From assembly GCA_044433115.1 (NCBI GenBank), contig JAWXTY010000006.1, positions 1-64,000 on the forward strand: 64,000 nt of DNA. The letters run 5' to 3'. The DNA is from CAKUIA01 sp044433115. GTDB lineage: Bacteria; Verrucomicrobiota; Verrucomicrobiia; Opitutales; Intestinicryptomonadaceae. Positions 1 to 9,452 of the stretch are shown here, piece after piece. A model generated the notes under the pieces. It was not told the origin of the DNA and did no database searches. It saw only the letters and a program-made list of their open reading frames with translations. Position 1 is the stretch's first letter. The number at the start of each line of letters is the position of its first letter. The position numbers and the translations under genes were made by a program.

Positions 1-2886
1 AAGAGGAGTGCCGACAGCTTCGATTTTTCGCTTAATAGATTGCTCTATTTCTGACAATATACACCAGCTACTTGAGTCGAATTCCATGGGGGTTGCATTC
101 TGTCTAAAATAATCGCTCATATTTATTGAACGGTCTGCAAGCTTACAAGACATCGTGTTCTTTTCATAAGGAGATTTTTCTATAATCAAAATATTTGTAT
201 CAACTGTCGCGTTCTCAAAAACATTAGGGCCTAAATCTATTAAAACAATAGGGTTGTTTTCATTGTTTGTAAAGAAATCTCTAAGTTCTTCCCCATAACC
301 AGCTCTCATCCACTTATTAGATGTAATATAAGTCAATATGCCACCTTTTGCCAATAAAGCCATTCCTTTTTCATAAAATAAGCAATAGATATCACCATTT
401 GAATTATGTACTTTAAAACCTAAATCTTTGTAAATTTTCTGGATAGGATTCCCCTTGAATTTCTGCAATTGAACATAAGGCGGGTTGCCAATTACTATAT
501 CAAATCCATCTTTTATTCCATACATCCATTCTGAATCAAAAAAATTGGCTGATGAATTTTGATCGTAAGGATTCCAAGATGATACTTGCGTGGCAACTTC
601 ATCGTCCCAACCATCATTTAATAATAATTGTGCGATTTCTTCTCTTAAAACTTCGTCTTTTTCTCTATATTTCTTCTTTGTTTCAGGGTTTCTTGCTCCA
701 AAGTGTTTATCCCTGACTACCTCAAGTTCTTTTTCTTTTTTATCAATTTCTGGATTTCTTAATAAAAGTTGTTCTGGTTTGTTTAATTTTATCAATGTAT
801 TGGCACAAACAAACTTGGTTTCTAAGTTAGGCAATGGACGTATTCCTCTGTTCTCTAACTTGTCATCAACTTTTTGTTCACATATTAAAGATATAAAAAA
901 TCTCAATTTGCTTATTTGGCAAGCAATAGACTGTATATCAACTCCGTGTATACAATTTTCAATTAAATATAATTTTCTTCCATAATCATTATTATCCGAA
1001 TATTTAGTAAAGGTATCTGCTATTGCTTGTAATGCATTTTCCCTAGATACAGTATCTTCAATAGATTCTACTTTTTCTTCTTGTCTATTTCTCCATTTTT
1101 TATTTTCTGGATCTAATTTATGTAGAATATAAACAAGCTTATGCAATATCCCCATAGGGTATGCACCAGATCCACATGCAGGGTCTAGTATCTTTAAATT
1201 GTCAATAGCTGCAATAAGGGCACTGACTTCTTCATTATTAAATAGATGTTCCTTTTCTGTATATGCAAAGAGTATGTCTAATCCTTCAATGGCATCTTCT
1301 TCTGGCATTCCATAGTTGACTAAACTTTTCTTCAGATGAAGCTTTATAGATTCATCAACCATATAGTCAACTACTACTCTAGGGGTATAAAACGAGCCAG
1401 AATCCTTCCTCGCTGAAGTCTTTGTCTCTGGATTATATGATGCAAGTAAATTTTCAAAAACTTTACCTAAAAGTTCAGGGTCTAATGCAATTTCCTCTTC
1501 TATAGGTGTATTTTCTGCTATCGTAAATTTATACGAAGAAAGTATATTTAAGAGACCTCTTACCTTGCTCTTTTTTGCTGTTTTCTCTTTGCCGTAATCT
1601 TCGCTTAAGTCAACCTCTTTGGTTTCATCAAAAAACAAATAATTAGGTACCTTTAATTGATTATCGGCTCTATCTGAAAATCCATCAATACGAGTGTATG
1701 ATCTAGTGCCATCTTTACGTTCATACATCTTAGTTGTATCATCTAAACACTCAAAGAGACCACCATTAAGAAAAGGAACATTCTTAAATAATTCCAACGC
1801 TAATTTGGGGTCAGAAAACAATTTTTCATATCTATATACATTATGTATTCCAAAATTGCCATCTAAACCTTTCTCATTTTTTGATCGAAATCTTCTAGGG
1901 CGTTTTTTATCTCCCATTTCAGAATTCAATGTAGCAAAAAAGAGATTTTGCAATATAGCTTTATAATAAGCACTCTCATCTGTAATTTCCCAGTTTAATT
2001 GATGGGCAAATAGATTTTCTTTTAAATATTTAGGATTGAAAATTTCTTCAGGGATTAAACCTTTTTCTTTTATAAACCATACAAATATTATACGAGTAAG
2101 CATTCTTATCGTAGATGTAGGATTTAGCTCTGTTTTACTTATATCATTTTGAAGAGGAAATTGTAGATGTTTTAACGCCCAAAAATACCAATTTGATATT
2201 TCTTTAAAGAAACGCTTGTTAAGAGTGTTTACATCTAATATTTTACTCCATGCAGAATGTAATTCGTCGAAATTAGAGCAAGCGTAATCAGTAGATATTT
2301 CTGATATAGATAAATCTTTTAAAATCTCGAGATGACCTCTATGTGGAGACAATATTGAAATATCTTTTATTAAGGTAACCTTTTCTAGGACATCCTTATC
2401 TTTATCTCTTTTATTTTCTCTTCTATTTATTATTGCAATGCTTAATTTGTTTGAGTATCTAAATAAAATCAAGACAGGCATCGCAAATACTTTATTTATT
2501 TGCCTTGTAATGTCCGATAATTTACCTCTAGGAAGAGTTTCCGATTCCGCGATATCTAAATCTATAGCAAAAAACAGATAGCTCTTTAGGTTTGAATGAC
2601 TAATATCATTATCTTTAAATAGAGTTTGGTTGAAACTTAATTCATCATCCGTTATTTGAAATAAAACATTAATGCTTTTCCACTTTTCGAACAAAGCCTT
2701 TTCTTTTATAAATTTATTGGGGTTTATTGAATTTACCCAGTCGTAAAATTCAAGAGGACTATTCATATCAATCGTTCTGTCGCTTGAATACCCCAATTCC
2801 TTAAAAAATTTTATAGATTGATTTTTTAACGGGTTATTTTTAAAAAGATTTATATTTTCTTTTATTTTTTGCTTAATATTTGACAT
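1..2886 (-). CDS. Eco57I/type IIG-like adenine-specific DNA methyltransferase, C-terminus off the window
   Basis: An uninterrupted frame of 962 codons begins with ATG at 2886 and runs off the left edge, so the C-terminal part (usually target recognition) is not seen. Motif I is LDPACGSGAYPMG near residue 565. The N6-adenine motif IV is IGNPPYVQ near residue 798, both in the order expected for Eco57I/type IIG or type ISP-like enzymes. The roughly 500 residues before motif I are long enough to hold another domain, but I see no clear nuclease motif there. The start lies 4 nt after the stop of the PLD-SNF2 gene, so the two are probably translated together as one restriction or defence unit. Family assignment is strong. 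Whether this protein only methylates or also cuts is unknown. Confidence 0.85.
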   Translation of the reverse strand, partial: MSNIKQKIKENINLFKNNPLKNQSIKFFKELGYSSDRTIDMNSPLEFYDWVNSINPNKFIKEKALFEKWKSINVLFQITDDELSFNQTLFKDNDISHSNLKSYLFFAIDLDIAESETLPRGKLSDITRQINKVFAMPVLILFRYSNKLSIAIINRRENKRDKDKDVLEKVTLIKDISILSPHRGHLEILKDLSISEISTDYACSNFDELHSAWSKILDVNTLNKRFFKEISNWYFWALKHLQFPLQNDISKTELNPTSTIRMLTRIIFVWFIKEKGLIPEEIFNPKYLKENLFAHQLNWEITDESAYYKAILQNLFFATLNSEMGDKKRPRRFRSKNEKGLDGNFGIHNVYRYEKLFSDPKLALELFKNVPFLNGGLFECLDDTTKMYERKDGTRSYTRIDGFSDRADNQLKVPNYLFFDETKEVDLSEDYGKEKTAKKSKVRGLLNILSSYKFTIAENTPIEEEIALDPELLGKVFENLLASYNPETKTSARKDSGSFYTPRVVVDYMVDESIKLHLKKSLVNYGMPEEDAIEGLDILFAYTEKEHLFNNEEVSALIAAIDNLKILDPACGSGAYPMGILHKLVYILHKLDPENKKWRNRQEEKVESIEDTVSRENALQAIADTFTKYSDNNDYGRKLYLIENCIHGVDIQSIACQISKLRFFISLICEQKVDDKLENRGIRPLPNLETKFVCANTLIKLNKPEQLLLRNPEIDKKEKELEVVRDKHFGARNPETKKKYREKDEVLREEIAQLLLNDGWDDEVATQVSSWNPYDQNSSANFFDSEWMYGIKDGFDIVIGNPPYVQLQKFKGNPIQKIYKDLGFKVHNSNGDIYCLFYEKGMALLAKGGILTYITSNKWMRAGYGEELRDFFTNNENNPIVLIDLGPNVFENATVDTNILIIEKSPYEKNTMSCKLADRSINMSDYFRQNATPMEFDSSSWCILSEIEQSIKRKIEAVGTPL

Positions 2887-2890
2887 AAAT

Positions 2891-5800
2891 TTATTTTGAT
2901 TTTGATATTACTAACCAAGATACAAGCTCAAAAGTATCGGTTGCTGTAGTTGGCTTGTTTTTTAACAGTTCTAGTTTTGAATCCTTGTTATTGGAAATAA
3001 GATTAAAGTTTTTTTTCTCGAAAGTAGATTTTATGTTTTCTAATGATTTTAAAAGCAAGTCATTGTATTTAGACATATCTTCTCCATTCTTTGTTTTCTC
3101 GTCAAAAAGATTGCATAAGTTATAATCTACGCCTTTCCCTTTACAAAGATTTTTAAACATCAATAAAATATTCTTTGAGTTTATAAAATTAAAGCGAACA
3201 GTTCCATCTTCTCGTATATATACGAGAAAATATGGATGCAATGGATTTATCTTATCTTTAGGTTTTTCATTTTTTATATGTTTTAAGCAAAATATAATTC
3301 CACTTTTAGCTATGTCATAAAAAGGGTCGTCAAACTCTTTTATAGTCAATTGCTTTGAATTATCTTTTATAGGCTCATTTACAATTGAATATAAACCTAA
3401 TGGAGATTTCTCTAGCAATTCTCGATTTTTTTCTATGTAACTAATTAAATCCGATCTAAATTCATCTAAAGTAAAATCGCTTAGAGTAATAGAATCTGTC
3501 ATTTCTTCTAAATCTAAAATTTCATCTTTCAGTTTTAGCAATTGCTTATCTCTATAGGTAAAATCTTCATTGTCTAATATATTTTCTAGATCAGAATTGT
3601 TGTTTAATAACAAATTATCGTCGGCAGTAGCTGTTAAGTCAGTTAATGCCATTCGAGTTTCTACTCGTTCTTTTAGTTTTATATATTTATTTAAATCAGC
3701 TGTAGGCCAGAAATTTATAAGTTGAATATATTTATTTTCAGATTTTAATCTATCTACACGCCCAAACCTTTGAATTATTTTTATTGGATTCCAATGTATA
3801 TCATAATTAATTACAGTGTCACAGTCTTGCAAGTTTTGTCCTTCAGATATGCAGTCTGTTGCAATAAGAATATCTATTTCGTTATCTTGAGGCATCCCAT
3901 TCATTTTTATCCTATTTTTAGATTTAGGCGAAAAATTAGCAAGAATAGAGTCGAACTTTGTTTGATGTTTAAACCTAGGGTCATTAAATGAAGTTTTGTT
4001 GCTATCCATACCTCCCGATACGCAAGCAATATGTAGCTTTAATTTCACTGAAGCCCAAGCATTCAAATTGTCATATAAATACTTTGCCGTATCTGAGAAT
4101 GCAGTAAATATTAGCACTTTTTTATTCTTTGGATTTATAGGAGTTAAAACTTTATCTTCGATTAATTTCATCAAAGAGAATAATTTTCCGTCATCTTCTG
4201 GAGAAATTGCATTTGCATTATTTAGAAGAGTACGCAAAGCATCTCTATCCTTTAGTATGTCTTGTTTCCATTCCGCTAAATTCAAATGGGCAAGTTTAAA
4301 TTTCAATTTGCCACCAATCTCCATATCGGAAATGAGTTCTTTTTCTGATTCCTCTAAAAAATCAGGATCTATATAATCTTTATCTATGTTGATTTCGATA
4401 TCATCTATGGAATTATTATTATAGAGAAATTTGTCTATTTTATCTAGAGTGTATTTTAGTGTTTTATTTATATTTGATAATGTTATTCTGTAGGAATCTA
4501 TAGAACTTTCAAGCCTCTTTAGGAGATTCATTCTCATCATGTGGATTAAGAAAAACTCTCTTGTTTTTTGCTCGTCAAACTTATCCTTCTTTAATCCTTT
4601 TTTTATTCCATATGTATTATTCCATTCTTTTTTTACATATCTAGATGGATTATAAATAGATAAATTCAATTTTTTCATCTCTTCATACATCGCATCGTAA
4701 GAAGGGAACTTGTCGTTTAAATCTAGCTTTGGAGATATCGATTTAGCGGGTAATCTTTCAGGAAAACTCCCTATGTCTGAAGAATTGTAATTGTCTGAAA
4801 TATGCTTCCTAGACCTAGCAATTGTTATTTCGTCTAGTAGCTTAAAAAAATTAGAATCTAAATTGTTTAGTAATTCAGAAACAGGAATGTTTTTGTCTAG
4901 TCTATTTTTTGCCCAGTTCGCAAATTGAGCCTGTGCGTTTTTTAACGTAGTAGATATGTTATGTATACCCTCTGATTCGAGAGACAGCAAAGAATTTTCT
5001 TTTTTTGTTATTAAATATATTTGATTACGTAGGTCTTTTAATGAAGTGTTTACTGGAGTAGCAGATAGCAATAGGACTTTTGTATCAATCCCTTTTAAAA
5101 GAACATCCTGCATTAATTTCCCATATCTAGTAAAAGAAGGATCCTCGCCGTTCTTTTTCCCTAATATTTTTTCGCTATTATTTTTAAAATTATGAGATTC
5201 ATCAATGACAACTAACGAATAATTTCCCCAATTAATAGAGGATAAATCTACTCCATTCGAATTTCCTGAGTTTCTGGTAAGATCGCTATGATAAAGGACT
5301 TCGTAGTTAAACCTATCTTCAATAAGAGTATTTCTATTGTCGGGATTTTTCCATAGCATCCAGTTATCGCCGAGTCTCTTAGGACATAAGACTAAAACTC
5401 TACCTCTATTCGTTATTTCAAAATACTTAATTACAGCTAATGCTTCAAATGTTTTACCCAGACCAACACTGTCCGCAATTATACAACCTCCATGTTTTTG
5501 AATTTTATTTATAGCCCCCTTTACGCCATCTTTTTGAAAAGAATATAAGCTATTCCATATTTTGGTTTCAAAGAACCCTGTTTTTTCTTCAATTAGGTTA
5601 AACCCATCGTTTTCTTTGATTGTGTTTTCAAATACCTTAAATAGAGTTAAGTAATAGATAAATTCGGGAGATGTGTCCGCGTGTAGCTTTGATAAATAAT
5701 CTAAAACTTCTTTTTTTGCATCCCTAGAAAGAAAGTTGTCGTTCCAAATATCTTCAAACCAATTTAATACATCTGCAATGTCTCGTCGGTCATTTAACTC

Positions 5801-6271
5801 CAAATTCAATTCTATATTGGAATTCTTTGCATACCCCAGTCCGCTTGCAGTCATATTGGAACTACCTATCATTGCCGTAGATTCTATATTAGGATTATCA
5901 ATATGGTACATTTTACCATGTATGAGTTTTTCGTTGGTTATAGATTTAATTTCTACCTTATTGTTAATCCATTCTGCACATTCTTTTGCTATTTTTTTTT
6001 GCTCTAATCTATTGTTTAAAAATAGAGATGATTCTGTTAATGAAAAATTTTTGGCAGATGATTTGTTTGGATCTAAAATAAAGTTTGGTTCTCCAAATAA
6101 AAATCTCAAAGAACTAATTGATTCTAATTTGTCTTTTAAAAATTTATACGCATAAATAGTGAAATATGCAGACACAAAAGACAACGTAGAGCTTTCCTTT
6201 ATGTTTTTTTCAAGAAAGGCTCCTACTGAAGTTTCTTTTGTTTTATTATCTCTTATATTTGAAGCATTCAT
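2891..6271 (-). CDS. PLD-nuclease/SNF2 helicase fusion, defence protein
   Basis: This 1126-residue protein has an N-terminal phospholipase D-like nuclease domain. Its HxK(x4)D motif is at residues 118-125 (HGKMYHID), followed by GSSNMTASGL at about 136-145. A superfamily 2 SNF2-type helicase follows: Walker A VGLGKT at 269-274, a DESH box near 365, LLLSATPVN, and a helicase C lobe with ISEGQNL and QRFGRVDRL. The last about 250 residues are of unknown function. Known relatives couple ATP-driven translocation to a PLD nuclease; CglI/NgoAVII-type restriction systems have the two parts as separate subunits. It is the first gene of a two-gene unit with the adjacent methyltransferase. The most likely role is ATP-dependent cleavage of unmodified DNA (inference). 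Confidence 0.85.
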   Translation of the reverse strand: MNASNIRDNKTKETSVGAFLEKNIKESSTLSFVSAYFTIYAYKFLKDKLESISSLRFLFGEPNFILDPNKSSAKNFSLTESSLFLNNRLEQKKIAKECAEWINNKVEIKSITNEKLIHGKMYHIDNPNIESTAMIGSSNMTASGLGYAKNSNIELNLELNDRRDIADVLNWFEDIWNDNFLSRDAKKEVLDYLSKLHADTSPEFIYYLTLFKVFENTIKENDGFNLIEEKTGFFETKIWNSLYSFQKDGVKGAINKIQKHGGCIIADSVGLGKTFEALAVIKYFEITNRGRVLVLCPKRLGDNWMLWKNPDNRNTLIEDRFNYEVLYHSDLTRNSGNSNGVDLSSINWGNYSLVVIDESHNFKNNSEKILGKKNGEDPSFTRYGKLMQDVLLKGIDTKVLLLSATPVNTSLKDLRNQIYLITKKENSLLSLESEGIHNISTTLKNAQAQFANWAKNRLDKNIPVSELLNNLDSNFFKLLDEITIARSRKHISDNYNSSDIGSFPERLPAKSISPKLDLNDKFPSYDAMYEEMKKLNLSIYNPSRYVKKEWNNTYGIKKGLKKDKFDEQKTREFFLIHMMRMNLLKRLESSIDSYRITLSNINKTLKYTLDKIDKFLYNNNSIDDIEINIDKDYIDPDFLEESEKELISDMEIGGKLKFKLAHLNLAEWKQDILKDRDALRTLLNNANAISPEDDGKLFSLMKLIEDKVLTPINPKNKKVLIFTAFSDTAKYLYDNLNAWASVKLKLHIACVSGGMDSNKTSFNDPRFKHQTKFDSILANFSPKSKNRIKMNGMPQDNEIDILIATDCISEGQNLQDCDTVINYDIHWNPIKIIQRFGRVDRLKSENKYIQLINFWPTADLNKYIKLKERVETRMALTDLTATADDNLLLNNNSDLENILDNEDFTYRDKQLLKLKDEILDLEEMTDSITLSDFTLDEFRSDLISYIEKNRELLEKSPLGLYSIVNEPIKDNSKQLTIKEFDDPFYDIAKSGIIFCLKHIKNEKPKDKINPLHPYFLVYIREDGTVRFNFINSKNILLMFKNLCKGKGVDYNLCNLFDEKTKNGEDMSKYNDLLLKSLENIKSTFEKKNFNLISNNKDSKLELLKNKPTTATDTFELVSWLVISKSK

Positions 6272-6996
6272 TTTGTTAAGTTTTTGAATGATATAGAAAA
6301 ATGCATCTTATACGCAAGAATAAAATTATATACAAGGATATATTAAATAGTCAAGGAATCTATTAGGCTCATTTGTTATGGCAGGGGTGAGTGGCAGGGT
6401 GGGAAAGTGGAACGAGGGGTGTTTTGGGAAAGTTCCACATAAAAGTGTAGTTTGCTTGGTGCGATGTTAGGTTTTGTCTGGGGTTGTGCGTGTTTTTTGT
6501 TATATGGTTTTAGTGGAATGTAGGTGGGCAAAACCACATAGAAACCACATAGAAACCACATAGATTACAGGTGGAGTGTTGAGGGTTGATTTAGATTTTA
6601 AGAATGTTCTTAGATGGGCTTGTGAGGCGTTTTGGGAGGTGGTTGTATATCTACTATCTCGGAGTTTTCTAGGCTTTGTTTGAGAGCCAGTGGAGGTAGA
6701 GTTTTGCGTTGGAAGGGGATTGGATTTGTTCTAGCTTTTTGGCTTTTGTTTTTATGGAAATGTGCATTGAAGATAGGTATTTGTATGCTTACGCAATTGG
6801 AGTGTAGATACATTTTGTTAAAAAGGTTTCTTTGTATCTACTTTTTCATATTACTTTAGATACTTTAGCCCATTAGACGGCTAGCTAAAATGGGGGATTT
6901 AAAAGTCGTAGGGTTGTTTATGTTGACTCTTAGGGGCGACTGTTTGCGTATTTTTATTTATAGGATATTGCAAGGTAGTTTTTGTAAATTTTGGCT
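6272..6996. other. Gene-poor stretch upstream of the helicase-methyltransferase pair
   Basis: About 725 bases without a gene I can support. The short open frames here have no recognisable motif or convincing start. The only distinct structure is a small 11-bp tandem repeat, listed separately. The promoter of the defence pair should lie in the first 100 bases, where the sequence is very AT-rich, but I could not choose a specific -35/-10. Confidence 0.5.
6531..6563. repeat. 11-bp tandem repeat, three perfect copies
   Basis: The unit AAACCACATAG occurs three times head to tail with no mismatch. It lies between the defence operon and the broken recombinase. No function is evident. Confidence 0.8.
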
Positions 6997-7755
6997 TTAA
7001 TCTAGGGATTTTAGTTTAATGAATTTGTTGAGGGTGACTCGGCAGACTTTGAGTTTTCGCATTATTTCGATTTTTTGGTAGCCGTTTTTTAGCATTTTGG
7101 ATATGACTTCTTCTTTGTCTCTAAGTTTTAGATATTTGTTGAGGGCTGGGGGTCTGCCAAGTTTGACTCCTTCGGCTTTTTTGCGAGCTAAGGCTTCTTT
7201 TGTTCGTTGCGAGTGGCAGTGCCACTTCCATAGAAGGGTTAAAGCCCTTACGCAAATTCGCATAGCTCATATTGCTATCCCAGATAAAAAAGACGCTCTA
7301 TTTCTGCCGAAAGGGCAAAGGCGAAGGCTAGAACTTTTGAGTTGATATTGTCGACTAGCTCGTATTTTTCTGGGTGACTTATTGAAATTGGCAATTAGTT
7401 ATTTTTTAGATTATTTTTGGCGTAATTTCTTTGTTTTTTAAGGAGGATAGTTGACCTCTCTGACGTAAGAACAAGGGAATTTAAGTAAAAATAGGCAAAA
7501 AAGAACTTTTGTTAGCGAAGCCCAATTTCAATAAGTTGCCCTAATTGCGATGACTTTGACATCTCGTTGCATACAAAAATTTAGCACACCCATTACCTCT
7601 AATAAACTTCTGCCCAGACGTGAAATTTCTGACACAATTAGCACGTCAGATTTCTTCATCGCCTTCAATAGTTTTGAAAGTTTTCGCTTGTCAAGCTTTA
7701 CCCTAGAACTGACTTGTTCTTCTATGTGCTGATTTTTGTGTAAGCTAAAAATTTA
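6997..7755 (-). pseudogene. Serine recombinase (resolvase/invertase) remnant, broken into pieces
   Basis: Reading the minus strand in pieces gives a family-typical order. A scrap resembling the N-terminus (AYTKIST) is near 7745. A catalytic-domain piece, KKSDVLIVSEISRLGRSLLE to KVIAI, covers about 7540-7735. YELVDNINSKVLAFAFALSAEIER lies at about 7275-7370. The C-terminal helix-turn-helix piece QRTKEALARKKAEGVKLGRP lies at 6997-7215. Stop codons and frame changes separate the pieces. A mobile palindrome (7372-7541) sits between the catalytic and dimerisation parts, and a short hairpin-rich insertion (about 7216-7275) separates IER from SQRTKEAL. It is a dead gene, consistent with old mobile DNA in this island. 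Confidence 0.8.
7372..7541 (-). mobile_element. Palindromic mini-element, copy 1 (inside recombinase remnant)
   Basis: This 170-bp copy has terminal inverted repeats GGGTGACTTATTGAAATTGG and the complement of CCAATTTCAATAAGTTGCCC, with two mismatches. Its interior (TTTTTGGCGTAATTTCTTTG, and AAAAATAGGCAAAAAAGAAC) matches the reverse complement of the copies at 10717 and 12332. No coding capacity. No exact target duplication is visible. Confidence 0.75.
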
Positions 7756-7857
7756 GATTAATAATCAATTTACTATATAAAGAAATTTATATTTAAATCT
7801 GCAATCATTCAGAGTTTAATTATTGCATATTGAGCAAAATATCATTTTTGTTCTTTT

Positions 7858-8886
7858 ATGGAAAATAAAAAATATTGGCTACACAGAATTTCACACTACG
7901 CAAACATATCAAGACCACTTTTAGAAAATGGTTATTTGTCTATAGGGTTTTCTGATTTTAGTGAAAACGAAAATATAACAATAAAAGAAGGAAAGAATAT
8001 TGAATTACTTTCCGATTTATTTGAAGAACAATGGGGGAAACGCAAGGATAGAAGGCGTTTTCACTTATACCGTTTTTTATATGGAATGAAAAAAGGAGAT
8101 ATCGTACTTGTTCCTGACTATAAAAAATTTTCACTCTATGAAATTATAGATGAAGAAGCTATTTCTATTACTAATACCAAATTTGATTATGAATTAAAAG
8201 ATTGGAATAATGATGATATCACAAGGACAACAGAAAAATATTTATTTTGGAATAAACACGTTGTTGATTTAGGTTTTGTAAGAAAAGTTCGTCCCATAAA
8301 ACTTGATTTAGAAAAAAATTCTTATGCAGATTCATTATTAAGTTCCAGAATGAAAGCTCGAGATACCAATTTAGATATTTCAGATTTAGAAGAAAGTATT
8401 CTTAAGGCAAAAAATGCTGAAAAACCTATTTGTATTTACAATGAAATCCAAGAATTGGTTGTAGGGAAAATATTAAATGTAGTAAAATCTCAATTAACAC
8501 CAGATAAATTAGAAGTATTGGTAAAATGGTATTTTGGGAAGTTAGGAGCTTCCTTTTCATACATTCCAGCAAAGAACGAAACTGGAAAAGAGGGATATGC
8601 TGATTTAGTTGCAATATTTGAACCTTTGAAAACTATATTCTATGTACAAGTAAAAAAATATGATGGCGAAACAAATCAATGGGCTGTTGAGCAAATAAGT
8701 AGTTATAAAGGGAAAAAGGAAGAAATAGAAGATGATTATTCAAAAATTGCTTGGGTAATATCAACAGCAGACAGTTATTCTTTAGAGGCAATTAATTTAG
8801 CAAAAGAGTCTAATGTAAAATTAATAAATGGATTGGATTTAGCAAAAATGTTAATGGATATAGGCATTAGCGATTTAGATTTATAA
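7858..8886 (+). CDS. Mrr-type restriction endonuclease with N-terminal PUA/EVE-like region
   Basis: 342 residues. The C-terminal about 130 residues fit the Mrr_cat fold: EGYADLVAIFEPLKTIFYVQVKK has the D...QxK spacing of PD-(D/E)xK nucleases, followed by the conserved partner region AWVISTADSYSLEAINLAKE and a final INGLDLAKML. The first about 130 residues (WLHRISHY, LSIGFSDFSE, MKKGDIVLVPDY) resemble PUA/EVE-like modules that read modified bases in modification-dependent (type IV) enzymes; this part is less certain. It is a single-gene unit transcribed away from the recombinase remnant, with no methyltransferase next to it. That supports a type IV role against modified phage DNA (inference). 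Confidence 0.75.
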   Translation: MENKKYWLHRISHYANISRPLLENGYLSIGFSDFSENENITIKEGKNIELLSDLFEEQWGKRKDRRRFHLYRFLYGMKKGDIVLVPDYKKFSLYEIIDEEAISITNTKFDYELKDWNNDDITRTTEKYLFWNKHVVDLGFVRKVRPIKLDLEKNSYADSLLSSRMKARDTNLDISDLEESILKAKNAEKPICIYNEIQELVVGKILNVVKSQLTPDKLEVLVKWYFGKLGASFSYIPAKNETGKEGYADLVAIFEPLKTIFYVQVKKYDGETNQWAVEQISSYKGKKEEIEDDYSKIAWVISTADSYSLEAINLAKESNVKLINGLDLAKMLMDIGISDLDL

Positions 8887-9038
8887 CCCCCAAGCAGTTC
8901 ATCGGATAAATCGCAGTCCTAAGTTGTTTACAATCAAGGGAAGCGTATGTTTGCTTGTTTGCAGGTCAAAAAAATAACGCAAATTAGGTGTCTTGATTAT
9001 GAATGACTTAGGGAGAGCAGGCTTGCAGAATATAGGCA

Positions 9039-9066
9039 CAAAAAAACGAAGAGAAAATCTTCGTTA
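9039..9066 (-). terminator. Terminator of tRNA-Arg
   Basis: On the minus strand an 8-bp perfect stem (AACGAAGA/TCTTCGTT, 9045-9052 with 9058-9065) is followed by a T run. It lies about 50 bases downstream of the tRNA. The rest of 8887-9116 holds nothing else I can support. Confidence 0.7.
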
Positions 9067-9116
9067 GTCGTCTTTTTGGTTTTCTAAGTTTTTGGTGTTT
9101 AATAAAATAAAATCAC

Positions 9117-9187
9117 GCCCCCACAGGGAATCGAACCCCGATTTAACGTTTAGGAAACGCTCGTTCTATCCGTTGAACTACAGGGGC
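9117..9187 (-). tRNA. tRNA-Arg (anticodon CCU)
   Basis: The cloverleaf folds by eye. The acceptor GCCCCTG pairs with TGGGGGC, with two wobbles. The D arm is GTTCAACGGATAGAAC. The anticodon stem AGCGT/ACGTT encloses loop TTCCTAA, giving CCU. The T arm is CGGGG-TTCGATT-CCCTG. CCA is not encoded. tRNA-Arg genes are frequent integration sites, and an integrase remnant lies just beyond this one. Confidence 0.95.
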
Positions 9188-9195
9188 ATGACTTT

Positions 9196-9366
9196 GGGTA
9201 GTTCTGAAAATTAGTTTTTCAAATAAACAGTTATTCTTTTCGTTTTATTTTTGTTCAATTTTTTCTGTTTTCTCGTCAAATAACGCTGTTATTATCCTCA
9301 AAAACATAAAAAATTACCCTAAAAATAAATTCAAAAATAATTAACTGCTAATTTTTAGAACTACCC
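9196..9366 (+). mobile_element. Palindromic mini-element, copy 2 (next to tRNA-Arg)
   Basis: 171 bp with 19-bp terminal inverted repeats (GGGTAGTTCTGAAAATTAG, one mismatch to its partner at 9348-9366). The interior is nearly the exact reverse complement of the copy at 19954-20124, so these two form a subfamily. The flanks CTTT and ATTT are a 3-of-4 match to each other. Non-coding. It starts 9 bases from the 5' end of the tRNA gene, so it may overlap the tRNA promoter region. Confidence 0.85.
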
Positions 9367-9452
9367 ATTTCTTATTAAAAAACTTATAGTGTAGTATTAG
9401 CTATTTTTTGTCAATGATTTTTTAGATTTTGGCTTTAGTTTTCCCATTAAAG

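Noticed and set aside
6376..6813. Short open frames on both strands between the helicase gene and the recombinase remnant
   Set aside because: No SD, no recognisable motif and unusual composition; partly made of the 11-bp tandem repeat.
9117..9187. Duplicate of the tRNA-Arg 3' end as attachment site within the window
   Set aside because: I could not find a second copy of the tRNA end in this window; it may lie to the left of position 1.
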